A stretch of DNA of 21,834 bases from an uncultured bacterium (GCA_903824515.1 CAIJXA010000078.1:1-21834); one strand, 5' to 3'; shown: positions 13,870 through 21,531, counted from the first letter of the stretch. Numbers and translations are program-made. The notes: generated by a model not told the origin, from the sequence alone.

Positions 13870-16458
13870 CTATTGAATCGCCATCGAAATCAACCCACTC
13901 GAAGTCACCACATAGGCCGTTTTATTCTTTTCATCGACAGCCAGGGATGTGCTGTTCTTCAGCGCTTCATTGTAAAATTGGGCGGTGATGGCACCAGTAG
14001 CTTTGTCATATTGCACGAGACGTGAATTTTGAACATCTAGAGCATACAGAGATTTTAAATCGATGGTAGTAAAAATTTTGTCAAAATGAACGGGCGTGGC
14101 TGAGGTTTCCAGGGTGAAATTTTCTCGTTTGCCTTTTAGGAACTTAATGATTTGATTGTTTTGGATAACGTAGACACTGTCATCAATTGTCAGGTCAGAG
14201 ATTCCAGTTAGTGCGGTAATATCTTTCAGCCAATTGATTTTTTCTCCAAAACCACCATCAGCTCTTGGGAAGCGGGCAATTTGATTGGAGGCTGGATCGA
14301 GCACATAAAGATAGGTAAGATATGTCCCAATGAGGCTGTTAGTAGATAAAGTTGGTAAGTTGATTTTATTTTCTGAAAATTTAGAGTTGGTAATTGTAAA
14401 TGACAGCAGCTTTCCTTGGTCAGTGAGTATTAGCAACATGGAAAGAGAAGGCATGTAGGCTGAAGAAAGCACGCTTGAGGCGTCACTTGGTAGTGGATAA
14501 TCAAATTGCTGGCCATTTTTAAGGATGATTATTTTTTCCTTAGTCAGTGTGACAATGTTTTTATCAGCCAGAATTACTTTGCTTAAATTGATATTTGCAA
14601 TTAGATTTGTTGTTTCGGTGTTAAAGTTAATATTTTTTTCAGTTGTTAATTTCGAAATTTGTGAAATTGAAGGTTCAGCCGGTAAATCTTTAATCGTGAC
14701 TGGTTTTGGTTTATTCAGCCAGATATTGATAAATATAGGGGCTATGAAAATAACAAGAATGGCTAAAAAAATAGTTAATTTTTGCTTGGAACTCAATGAT
14801 TGATAAATTTTTTTCAGTTTTGAAAGATGGGGAATAATTTGCGAATCCTTGAGATTTATTTTTGTGGATTTTGTTTTTTCTGCGACATTGGCAACTTTTT
14901 GGGATAGGTTTTTTTTGATATTTTTTATGTAATTAGGCCCTGAAGGTACTAAGGCGCATACTTTTTGAAGAATAGGTTTTAGCTTTTCAAAAAGAGCTTG
15001 GCCGCGTTGAGCCTCGAGATTGTTGTCAGTTTCTGAATAATAACTAGTTACACCAAGGTTGAGATTGGAAGATTGATTTTCGGCCACTTCAACTTTAGAA
15101 TCTATCGCCTTAGGTTGATAGCTGGAGTTTTTTTTGTTTGCCTTTATTGAATTTTCATTTGGAAATTTTTCCGAGGAAGTTAATTTTTCTTTAAGGTTTA
15201 TTATTTCAATTAATCTTTTTTTTGGAGCGCTGCTAATTGGAGATTGCTCTGGAGCAATTCGAGCAAGCGTTTGCACCTCAAGCTCAGAAGCTTTTTGCTT
15301 TTCAAGGAATTCAGTTTGCAGTTGTTGTTCAAGTAGTCTCTCTTTTTCGAGTTCTTGCTGTCTCAAACGTTCTTGTTTTTGAAGTTGCGCATTTATTTTT
15401 GCTTGCTGAATCTTTTTTCCAAGTTGCTTTTTGTGGAATTTGTATTTTCGAGCAAGACTATTTTTTGTGAAAAGCCAACCATCTGAAATTTTTTCCACCG
15501 CTTGCTCCCAATAATGTTGAGCTTGGCTTATTTCCTCTGGCGGGGCGCCACCTTGAACATAAATATGCCCAGTTTTCTTGTCGGTGTATTCTATGGCGGC
15601 AACTTGTTCTAGTTCTTGATTGGATTTTTCAATTTTTTGCGCAGAGGCGGGATTTTTTTTGGGGAAGGCTGCTTGACTGAAAACATTAATTGCTTCCGGC
15701 AAAAATTCATCATCTTCCAAGAATATATTTTTTGTGGCAGGTGCTTTCTTGACCTCTTCAAAGTCAGCTATGATAGTGGCAATCATTTCCAGTTCATTTG
15801 AAAGGGCTGTTTTCAGAAATTGAACAAATTGTGGTTTTGTCAGGCGCTGGAGACTTTTTTTGAGCTCGGATAATTTCAGAATGTGAAAAATATCCTCGCA
15901 AGTGATAATAAGCTTGTCTTCTTTTTCAAGTCTTCCACTGGAAACATTGATAAAAGTTTTTAGCGGATGTGGCTGACTTTCATCGGATGAAAGTCCTTCA
16001 CTTATTTCTGTCAGCACTTTTTTGCGATTGAGGAATATCTTGGCGTTACCGGCAACCGTGAAATGAATGCTATTTTTTTCAATCACACAAATGCAGGCAT
16101 GCAGTTTTCCAATCCATTCCACGTTTCCGTGTTTTGCAACCTCGGACAAGGCTAAGTTAACCTTGTTCATGGCGCTGTCGAAACTTTCAGCAACAGACCT
16201 TCTGGGATTGGCATAGTATTCTTTTTTTAAGACGGAGGTGAGAAAGTTCACCACATAGGCGGAATCCTCGCTATATTCTTTTATTTCAAAAAAACCAATT
16301 AGGTTGCCAAGTGGTTGTTGATAAATATTTTCAGGCGCATATTCAAAAAGCTCAATATATGGCTTGAGCGAGGAATTATTTATCACCAAAATTTGGGAAA
16401 TGTTTTTTTGCAATTCCTTAATGGAGTCTAATTTTTTTTCAGTATTCTTAGGCGGCAT
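13870..16458 (-). CDS. PP2C-like pseudophosphatase with coiled coil, TM and propeller-like tail, 862 aa
   Basis: The N-terminal 1-220 residues look like a PPM/PP2C-fold domain: HACICVIEKNSIHFTVAGNAKIFL (119-142) sits where the family has its GDSR strand pair, and LIITCEDIFHIL (183-194) where it has the SDG strand. The acidic metal ligands are missing or changed (GNA instead of GDS, CED instead of SDG, no early GDG), so catalysis is unlikely. A charged, glutamine-rich coiled coil (about 340-390) and a long disordered linker follow. One membrane helix lies at about 560-582. The C-terminal 270 residues show repeated short hydrophobic strands ending in SLYALD, TAYVVT and similar, suggesting a beta-propeller on the outer side. 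It may sense or scaffold across the membrane. The gene is convergent to the ATPase, so a functional link is uncertain. Confidence 0.75.
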   Translation of the reverse strand: MPPKNTEKKLDSIKELQKNISQILVINNSSLKPYIELFEYAPENIYQQPLGNLIGFFEIKEYSEDSAYVVNFLTSVLKKEYYANPRRSVAESFDSAMNKVNLALSEVAKHGNVEWIGKLHACICVIEKNSIHFTVAGNAKIFLNRKKVLTEISEGLSSDESQPHPLKTFINVSSGRLEKEDKLIITCEDIFHILKLSELKKSLQRLTKPQFVQFLKTALSNELEMIATIIADFEEVKKAPATKNIFLEDDEFLPEAINVFSQAAFPKKNPASAQKIEKSNQELEQVAAIEYTDKKTGHIYVQGGAPPEEISQAQHYWEQAVEKISDGWLFTKNSLARKYKFHKKQLGKKIQQAKINAQLQKQERLRQQELEKERLLEQQLQTEFLEKQKASELEVQTLARIAPEQSPISSAPKKRLIEIINLKEKLTSSEKFPNENSIKANKKNSSYQPKAIDSKVEVAENQSSNLNLGVTSYYSETDNNLEAQRGQALFEKLKPILQKVCALVPSGPNYIKNIKKNLSQKVANVAEKTKSTKINLKDSQIIPHLSKLKKIYQSLSSKQKLTIFLAILVIFIAPIFINIWLNKPKPVTIKDLPAEPSISQISKLTTEKNINFNTETTNLIANINLSKVILADKNIVTLTKEKIIILKNGQQFDYPLPSDASSVLSSAYMPSLSMLLILTDQGKLLSFTITNSKFSENKINLPTLSTNSLIGTYLTYLYVLDPASNQIARFPRADGGFGEKINWLKDITALTGISDLTIDDSVYVIQNNQIIKFLKGKRENFTLETSATPVHFDKIFTTIDLKSLYALDVQNSRLVQYDKATGAITAQFYNEALKNSTSLAVDEKNKTAYVVTSSGLISMAIQ

Positions 16459-16467
16459 TTGTTTATG

Positions 16468-16476
16468 ATTATAGCA
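16468..16476 (-). promoter_or_regulatory. Extended -10 promoter almost touching the start codon
   Basis: On the minus strand this reads TGCTATAAT. The -10 box ends only 9 nt before the ATG at 16458. Transcription starting 6-7 nt after the box would leave a leader of about 3-4 nt, so the messenger would be effectively leaderless. The -35 region is weak. Confidence 0.5.
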
Positions 16477-16568
16477 CGAATGTTCGAAATAATCACTATC
16501 AGTATTCTTTTATGATAGCCCAAATTGGCTTTAGGTGCAATTGGTTTTTTGTATTTTTGCATATAGGA

Positions 16569-16614
16569 GCACTTAGGGACTAAGTCCCCAATTGGGGACT
16601 TAGTCCCTAAGTGC
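16569..16614. repeat. REP-like perfect palindrome, 46 bp
   Basis: The centre lies between 16591 and 16592 (AA|TT). Each half contains the near-palindrome GGGACTAAGTCCC, so the element is two inverted 13-bp units around CAATTG. No T-run follows, which argues against a terminator. It is open in the RAYT reading frame (LGTKSPIGDLVPK). Confidence 0.9.
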
Positions 16615-16865
16615 GAGCCCCTTGTTGAAATTGTTGCTTATTGTCTGAATCCAAATCATTTTCATTTAATTCTAAAACAGATTTCAGAAAAAGGAATTAG
16701 TAAATTCATGCTGAAGGTAAGTACTGGTCATACTACTTATTTCAACAAGAAGTATAAACGTAGTGGTTCATTGTTTCAAGGGCCATTTAAGGCAATTCAC
16801 ATCGATTCGAATGACTATCTGCTTTATCTTTCTGCCTATGTGAATAGAAACTCTTTTATTCATAA

Positions 16866-16883
16866 CTTAGGGACTAAGTCCCC
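16866..16883 (+). repeat. Half REP palindrome inside the RAYT coding sequence
   Basis: Eighteen bases identical to the left half of the flanking palindromes (CTTAGGGACTAAGTCCCC) lie within the transposase frame. They are in the same reading phase as in the 5' palindrome, so both spell LGTKSP. Confidence 0.88.
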
Positions 16884-17090
16884 AAGTGAAATTTCACAAG
16901 GTGATTGGAAATATTGCAGTGCCCTGGATTATCTAGGCAAAAGAAATGGAACTCTTTGTAACAAAAGCGCAATTCTTGATCAATTTAGAAATGTTAAGGA
17001 TTATGAAATGTTTTTAAATAACAATTCTTTGCACCTAAAAGAGAAAAAAGAATTGGAGAAATATCTATTGGAGGAATAAAATAGAAGAGA

Positions 17091-17142
17091 AAATTTCTTA
17101 GGGACTAAGTCCCCAATTGGGGACTTAGTCCCTAAGAAATTT
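17091..17142. repeat. REP-like perfect palindrome, 52 bp
   Basis: It has the same 40-bp core as the 5' palindrome (CTTAGGG...CCCTAAG), but its outer arms are AAATTT on both sides instead of GCA/TGC. The arms differ between copies yet remain perfectly complementary. It begins 11 nt after the RAYT stop codon. Confidence 0.92.
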
Positions 17143-17176
17143 GTTGTATTAACTTTAAATAGGCCATAAGGGCTGG

Positions 17177-17204
17177 TTGCTATTTGCTGTGGGAGCTGTA
17201 TAAT
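17177..17204 (+). promoter_or_regulatory. Possible promoter upstream of the winged-helix gene
   Basis: TTGCTA at 17177-17182 and a perfect TATAAT at 17199-17204 are 16 bp apart. The implied start near 17211 leaves a leader of about 160 nt before the ATG at 17373. No small gene is seen in between. Confidence 0.45.
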
Positions 17205-17372
17205 ATAGGTAAGGTTGTTGCTACTGATTTGAATTAATCTTAGAAACTTACAAAAATTTTGTGGTTACAGAATTGAAAGTTTGAAACTAGGATCAGGGCG
17301 GCATAAATAATAATTAAATTTTTTTAAAGAATTTTTTTTGAGCAAGGCTCATTAGAAATCTTGCTATTGAAT

Positions 17373-17978
17373 ATGTCTGAAATCCTAGAAATGCTTTTTG
17401 GTTCCAAGTCAAGGGTGCGAGTGCTGCGTCTTTTCTTGCTTAACCCCGAAAATGAATATAGTGTGGATGAGGTTGCTCAAAAGAATATGATAACTCCGGC
17501 TTCGGTTAGAAAAGAAATAACCCTACTTAAAAAAATTAGTTTTATCAAAGAAAAAACAAAAAAAGGAAAAAAAATCTATTGTCTTGATCAGCAATTTCAT
17601 TTTTATCCGGAATTGAAAAGTTTGATTTCAAAATCAACCGCCTCTCCTGAGAGCAAAAGTCTGGCTCGCCTTAAGAGTCTTGGCGATGTTAAATTGGCCT
17701 TGGTGAGCGGAATTTTTTTGAATTATCCAAAGAGCAAGGTCGATATGGTTTTGGTTGTCAATAATGTGAATCGTTCAAGGCTGAAAAATTTGATGAATAG
17801 TCTGGAAGCTGAAATTGGCAGGGAAGTTAGTTTTGCCTTGATGAATAGTGAGGAATTTAAGTACCGACTTGACATGCTTGATCGTTTTCTGTTGGATTTC
17901 TTGGAAGGACCACACACTGAATTGGTCGACAAAATTCCAGGGCTAAAGAGATTTATTCTGGGACTCAAAAAATACTAA
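17373..17978 (+). CDS. Winged-helix regulator with degenerate nucleotidyltransferase-like domain, 201 aa
   Basis: Residues about 12-70 form a winged helix-turn-helix: SRVRVLRLFL (helix 1), VDEVAQKNMITPASVRKEI (helices 2 and 3), then the wing KKGKKIYCL. Residues about 95-190 resemble the fold of minimal nucleotidyltransferases, with a V-SG turn at 111-113, a strand VDMVLVV (123-129), then EAEIGREVSFALMNSEEF. The catalytic GS and paired aspartates are not both present (only D124 is obvious), so enzymatic activity is doubtful and the domain may be a sensor or a partner-binding part. The ATG at 17373 was chosen over the in-frame TTG at 17361, since homologous proteins as I recall them start close to the helix. 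Upstream lies the REP-RAYT element. Targets are unknown; autoregulation is possible. Confidence 0.78.
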   Translation: MSEILEMLFGSKSRVRVLRLFLLNPENEYSVDEVAQKNMITPASVRKEITLLKKISFIKEKTKKGKKIYCLDQQFHFYPELKSLISKSTASPESKSLARLKSLGDVKLALVSGIFLNYPKSKVDMVLVVNNVNRSRLKNLMNSLEAEIGREVSFALMNSEEFKYRLDMLDRFLLDFLEGPHTELVDKIPGLKRFILGLKKY

Positions 17979-18015
17979 CCCTACAAATTTACAAATTAAT
18001 TACAAATCTACAAAT

Positions 18016-18179
18016 ATACAAATAATTTAAAATCCTAAATCCTAATTTTCCTGTCTACTTGCCTATTGGCAGACAAGTTGGCAGGCTGGCAATTTCTAAT
18101 AAAGTTTCAAAACCCAAATCTCGATTTTTGACATTTAGATTTTGGATTTAATTAGTCATTAGGATTTAGAAATTTGTAT
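18016..18179. repeat. AT-rich imperfect inverted repeat before rmuC
   Basis: The outer arms are ATACAAAT...CCTAAATCCTAAT (18016-18046) and its near-complement ATTAGGATTTAGAAATTTGTAT (18158-18179). Inside is a second inverted repeat with CTTGCC/GGCAGACAAG text (about 18058-18078). No gene is seen. It may be an old palindromic repeat element or a structured leader. Confidence 0.55.
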
Positions 18180-18223
18180 TTATACATCAGATAGTATACA
18201 TAATACATTATACATTTTATTCT

Positions 18224-19345
18224 ATGTCTTATCTTATTTTTTTTATCGTCATTGTCTGTTTAGCTGCATTGCTCTGGTTAGTTTTTGATTTGAAAAAAAG
18301 CGTGGTTTTGGGTTCGGACAAGCGAGAGGAGCGTGACCGGATGGTTTCCATGCAACAATCTTTGCAGCACATCATGGAAGAAAATCGGGAACTTCGCAAA
18401 GAAATTGATTCAAAACTTTCTCAAACTCATCGCGCCGGTCAAGAGCAAATGAGCCAAACAATTCGCACTGTGCAAGGGATTACCGAGCAATCAGCCAAGC
18501 TAATTAGCAACGTGACGGAAAAACTAACCAAACTTGATGAAACGAATAGGCAGGTGGTCAACTTTTCTGCTCAACTTCAAAATCTTCAGGATATCCTGAA
18601 AAACCCAAAACAAAGAGGAGTATTAGGTGAATATTTCTTGGAAGAAACGCTTAAAAATGTGCTTGGGCCAAAATCATATCAAATGCAATACAAACTTGGC
18701 AAGAGTGAGAAAACGGATCAAGATTTGATTGTGGATGCCGTTGTTTTTGTCAAAGACAAAATTGTGCCAATTGACTCGAAGTTTTCTCTCGAAAACTATG
18801 AAAGAATCCTCAATTGTACGGACGCTGCTGAGCGTGAAAAATTTGAAAAATTATTCAAGCAGGATTTGAAAAATCGTATTGATGAAACTTCCAAATATAT
18901 TCGTCCCGAGATGGGCACGATGGATTTTGCTTTTATGTTTATTCCCTCTGAGGCTATTTATTATGACTTGTTAGTTAACAAAGTTGGAGCAGCGCAGATT
19001 AATACGCGCGACTTGATTGAATATGCTTTTCAGGACAAAAAAGTTATTATTGTTTCGCCAACTTCATTTTTGGCATATTTGCAAACAGTTTTGCAAGGTC
19101 TGCGAGCTTTTCAAATTGAGGAAAATGCTAAAGAAATAAGGGCAAATGTGGAAAAACTTGGAAAACATATTGTAAATTATGAGGAATATTTAAGGAAGCT
19201 TGGGAATAGTTTAGGCACAACCGTAAATCACTTTAACACTGCCTACAAAGAACTTGGAAAAATTGACAAGGATGTTGCCAAGATAACTGACAAGGAAAAA
19301 GCAATCGAAGTCTTGACCATAGAAAAGCCTCATGAGTTAGTATAA
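18224..19345 (+). CDS. rmuC: RmuC family protein, 373 aa
   Basis: RmuC-type protein of the restriction-endonuclease-like fold, known for limiting recombination at inverted repeats in E. coli by genetic evidence; the biochemical activity is not well defined. An N-terminal membrane helix (2-21) is followed by a coiled coil (about 32-122). The conserved core begins with LKNPKQRGVLGE (125-136). It carries the signature DAVV (171-174) and VPIDSKFSLENYE (181-193), whose Asp and Lys belong to the nuclease-like D-x-K motif. A second coiled region ends the protein. The length is typical of short RmuC forms. The ATG lies after an AT-rich stretch of TACAT words with no clear -35 box. The two following genes are close on the same strand. 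Its presence next to long perfect palindromes is notable. Confidence 0.9.
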   Translation: MSYLIFFIVIVCLAALLWLVFDLKKSVVLGSDKREERDRMVSMQQSLQHIMEENRELRKEIDSKLSQTHRAGQEQMSQTIRTVQGITEQSAKLISNVTEKLTKLDETNRQVVNFSAQLQNLQDILKNPKQRGVLGEYFLEETLKNVLGPKSYQMQYKLGKSEKTDQDLIVDAVVFVKDKIVPIDSKFSLENYERILNCTDAAEREKFEKLFKQDLKNRIDETSKYIRPEMGTMDFAFMFIPSEAIYYDLLVNKVGAAQINTRDLIEYAFQDKKVIIVSPTSFLAYLQTVLQGLRAFQIEENAKEIRANVEKLGKHIVNYEEYLRKLGNSLGTTVNHFNTAYKELGKIDKDVAKITDKEKAIEVLTIEKPHELV

Positions 19346-19374
19346 ATATTTAGTTACTAGCAATAAATAATATA

Positions 19375-19764
19375 ATGCAGCCTAGAATTGATTCAAAATC
19401 AGAATTGATAAAGTTTTTTTTGCAAGAATATTTTCGCAGTGGGCTAATTCAATGGGTGCTTATTGGTTCTCTTATTCTAAATGTTGCAAATTGGTGCTCA
19501 ATTGCTTTTTTCATCAGGCCGGTTGATTTTCCAATTATCTTGCATTATAATGTATATTTCGGGGTGGATGTGATTGGTTCTTGGTGGCAAATGTATTTTG
19601 TGCCCTTTATTGGGCTGCTAATTCTGCTTGTAAATGCAGTTTTGGGCTTCTTGTTTTATCAGCGAAAAGAGCGTATTGCTGCGCATTTATTGATGCTTGC
19701 AACCTTTATTGTTCAAATTGGAATTTCAATTGCAGTTGCAAGTTTGCTTTTAATGAACTATTAA
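19375..19764 (+). CDS. Small membrane protein, 129 aa, coupled to the GT2 gene
   Basis: Three membrane segments (about 25-46, 71-93 and 103-127) follow a short charged N-terminus. Between the first two lies HYNVYFGVDVIGSWWQMY, a pattern I recall from small conserved membrane proteins of Patescibacteria, function unknown. The gene begins 29 nt after rmuC, and its stop is 2 nt before the start of the glycosyltransferase, so the two are probably translated together. It may be a membrane partner of that enzyme. Confidence 0.78.
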   Translation: MQPRIDSKSELIKFFLQEYFRSGLIQWVLIGSLILNVANWCSIAFFIRPVDFPIILHYNVYFGVDVIGSWWQMYFVPFIGLLILLVNAVLGFLFYQRKERIAAHLLMLATFIVQIGISIAVASLLLMNY

Positions 19765-19766
19765 AT

Positions 19767-21458
19767 ATGGAACAATTTATATTTCCAAATCCAAAAACGG
19801 TTGAGCCAAAAGAGCGATTTGCCCAGAGAACGATGGAGATAATTCCTGGAATTCTTACCTGGACAACCTTGATTGGGATGATTGTGTTTTCTTTTCTGCT
19901 ACCTATTTGGATGGCTGTTTTTATTATTCTTTTTGATATTTATTGGATTTTTAGAACTATTTTTATTACTTATTATTCGGTTGTTGCGTATAGGCGATTT
20001 CAGAGCGGAAAAAAAATTGACTGGTGGGAGCGTTGTCAGAGCATTGTTCATCCTTTGGAATATGAAAAAAACTTAGCTGGTCGTATTGTTTTGCTCAAAG
20101 AAAGTTTGCATGAAATTTCTTCTTTTGGTGAGAGTCGAAAATTAAAGCAAGAAATTGCAAGGCTTGTTGATTATCAGAAAGATGTTAATCGCCTTATTTG
20201 CGCTGGAAATGAAATTTTAGATTGGAGAAAAATCATTCATGTTGTCTTGCTTCCAACAGCTAATGAACCAGCTGATGTCATAGAGCCAGCCATCCAGGCT
20301 GTCGCAGATTGCAACTTTCCAAATCAGCAAATCATTATTTTGCTTGCGACAGAGGAACGTGAACCTGAAGTTCAACGTCTAGAAAAAGTTGCTTATCTTA
20401 AGGATAAATTCAAAGGAGTGTTTCGTGAATTCTTGGTCACTACTCACGAAGTTTCTGACGACGAAATGAAATGTAAAGCCTCAAATGCAACTTATGCAGC
20501 CAAAAAGTTGATGGTGTATTTGGACGAACACGAGATTGATTATACTCGCGTGATTTTTTCAAATTTTGATTGTGATAGTGTTTGTCATCGCCAATACTTT
20601 GCTGCGCTGACCTACGCCTATGTCACAGATCCAAAGCGACTGCAGCGATCATATCAACCGCTGCCAATGTATCACAATAATCTTTGGGATACTAATGCTT
20701 TTGTGCGCGTTATTGTTACGGGTTCTTCATTCTGGCATATGTTTCAAAGTACTCGCCATCAAATGGTCACGTTCTCTTCTCATAGCGAACCATTCGACAC
20801 CTTGGTTCGGGTGAATTTTTGGCCGCTTAACATGATCAGTGAAGACTCGATTATCTATTGGAAATGTTTCACTTATTATCATGGCGATTACAAGGTGAGG
20901 CCTATTTATTTGCCAGTGTCGCTTGATGCCGTGCTGGCTGAAACTTATTGGAAAACCATCAAAAATCAATATAAGCAAAAGCGGCGTTGGGCTTATGGAA
21001 TTGAAAATTTTCCTGTTATCATGAGAGCGCTCTGGCCAGATAAAAAAATAAAAACCAGAAAAAAATTATCCATTGCCTTTGAAATGTTGGAAGGTCATCA
21101 CTCCTGGGCAACTTCTGCTTTTATTCTTGCAATTTTAGGATGGCTTCCTTTGATGTTTGGAGGTTCAGCTTTCAATGAGAGCGTGCTGGCACATAATCTG
21201 CCATTTGTCACTCGCTATTTGATGACTCTAGCTATGGGCGGCCTTATCATTTCTATGTTTCTAAACTTTTTTCTGCTACCTCCACGGCCAGCTAAGTATT
21301 CCAAAAAAAGATATATCTATATGTTCTTACAATGGTTTCTGGCTCCGATTATCGCTCCGACGCTTGGCGCAATGCCTGCTATTGATGCTCAGACAAGAAT
21401 TCTGTTCAAACAATACTTTGGTGAATTTTGGGTAACGGATAAAATCAGGAAAAAATAA
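19767..21458 (+). CDS. GT2 processive glycosyltransferase, membrane-bound, 563 aa
   Basis: A cellulose-synthase-like GT2 enzyme that should use a nucleotide-sugar inside the cell and pass the product to or through the membrane. Two N-terminal helices (about 28-70) are followed by a cytoplasmic catalytic region. It starts with a strand HVVLLPTANEP (about 155-165) and contains the DCD metal/donor motif (D268, D270). The acceptor-site pair ED (E359-D360, in ISEDS) and the QKRRW motif (Q404 to W408) complete the QxxRW signature of processive enzymes. At least three C-terminal helices follow. All signature residues are intact. The ATG at 19767 was chosen although the frame is open upstream to 19581, since the upstream part overlaps the previous gene and is cysteine-rich nonsense. 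The product is unknown. Confidence 0.86.
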   Translation: MEQFIFPNPKTVEPKERFAQRTMEIIPGILTWTTLIGMIVFSFLLPIWMAVFIILFDIYWIFRTIFITYYSVVAYRRFQSGKKIDWWERCQSIVHPLEYEKNLAGRIVLLKESLHEISSFGESRKLKQEIARLVDYQKDVNRLICAGNEILDWRKIIHVVLLPTANEPADVIEPAIQAVADCNFPNQQIIILLATEEREPEVQRLEKVAYLKDKFKGVFREFLVTTHEVSDDEMKCKASNATYAAKKLMVYLDEHEIDYTRVIFSNFDCDSVCHRQYFAALTYAYVTDPKRLQRSYQPLPMYHNNLWDTNAFVRVIVTGSSFWHMFQSTRHQMVTFSSHSEPFDTLVRVNFWPLNMISEDSIIYWKCFTYYHGDYKVRPIYLPVSLDAVLAETYWKTIKNQYKQKRRWAYGIENFPVIMRALWPDKKIKTRKKLSIAFEMLEGHHSWATSAFILAILGWLPLMFGGSAFNESVLAHNLPFVTRYLMTLAMGGLIISMFLNFFLLPPRPAKYSKKRYIYMFLQWFLAPIIAPTLGAMPAIDAQTRILFKQYFGEFWVTDKIRKK

Positions 21459-21487
21459 AAAATAACATCCCGGATTTTTTTGGAAGG

Positions 21488-21531
21488 TTTATAGGGACTG
21501 AGTCCCAATATGGGGACTCAGTCCCTATAAA
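21488..21531. repeat. REP-like palindrome, diverged copy
   Basis: Two 19-bp perfect arms (21488-21506 and 21513-21531) enclose 6 nt. The core is GGGACTGAGTCCC and its complement, with A-to-G and matching T-to-C changes relative to the copies near 16.6 and 17.1 kb, so pairing is preserved. An extra AGTCCCTATAAA lies directly behind it (21531-21542). It occupies the gap between the GT2 and MraY/WecA genes. Confidence 0.88.

Larger units (their letters stand above)
16567..17079 (+). pseudogene. 5'-truncated REP-associated tyrosine transposase (RAYT)
   Basis: From 16615 the frame reads PLVEIVAYCLNPNHFHLILKQ, a textbook Y1/RAYT core with the HUH metal motif HFH (codons 16657-16665). It continues GISKFMLK and then TTYFNKKYKRSG, where the first Tyr (codon 16738) is the likely catalytic nucleophile. 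LFQGPFKA follows, with proline where RAYTs usually have arginine or lysine. The frame opens at a TAG (16564-16566) and contains no ATG before 16708, which lies after the HUH motif. The usual N-terminal 50 or so residues are absent, and in their place stands the in-frame palindrome. A second, half palindrome encodes LGTKSP at residues 54-59 counted from the 16708 ATG. Starting at that ATG would give 123 aa without the HUH motif, so the gene is probably inactive. A non-ATG start is the alternative. Confidence 0.8.
16567..17142 (+). mobile_element. REP-RAYT element: palindrome, transposase remnant, palindrome
   Basis: A 46-bp perfect palindrome (16569-16614), a RAYT coding remnant and a 52-bp perfect palindrome (17091-17142) stand in direct succession. 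RAYTs are single-copy Y1 (HUH) transposases that process REP palindromes, and REPs typically flank them. The shared palindrome core is GGGACTAAGTCCCC, AATT, then its complement. No target duplication can be judged here. Confidence 0.78.

Noticed and set aside
16511..16582. Short frame carrying a possible missing RAYT N-terminus
   Set aside because: Its 23 residues (beginning MIAQIGF) do not resemble the N-terminal RAYT strand-helix, and the space to the divergent gene is too short for the lost part.
16569..16614. Palindromes as ordinary transcription terminators
   Set aside because: None of the three full copies is followed by a T-run, one lies at the start of the RAYT frame, and the core recurs inside a coding sequence.
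19581..19766. Upstream extension of the GT2 frame
   Set aside because: It overlaps the small membrane protein, starts at TTG and is cysteine-rich without pattern. The ATG at 19767 follows the previous stop by 2 nt and fits the family.
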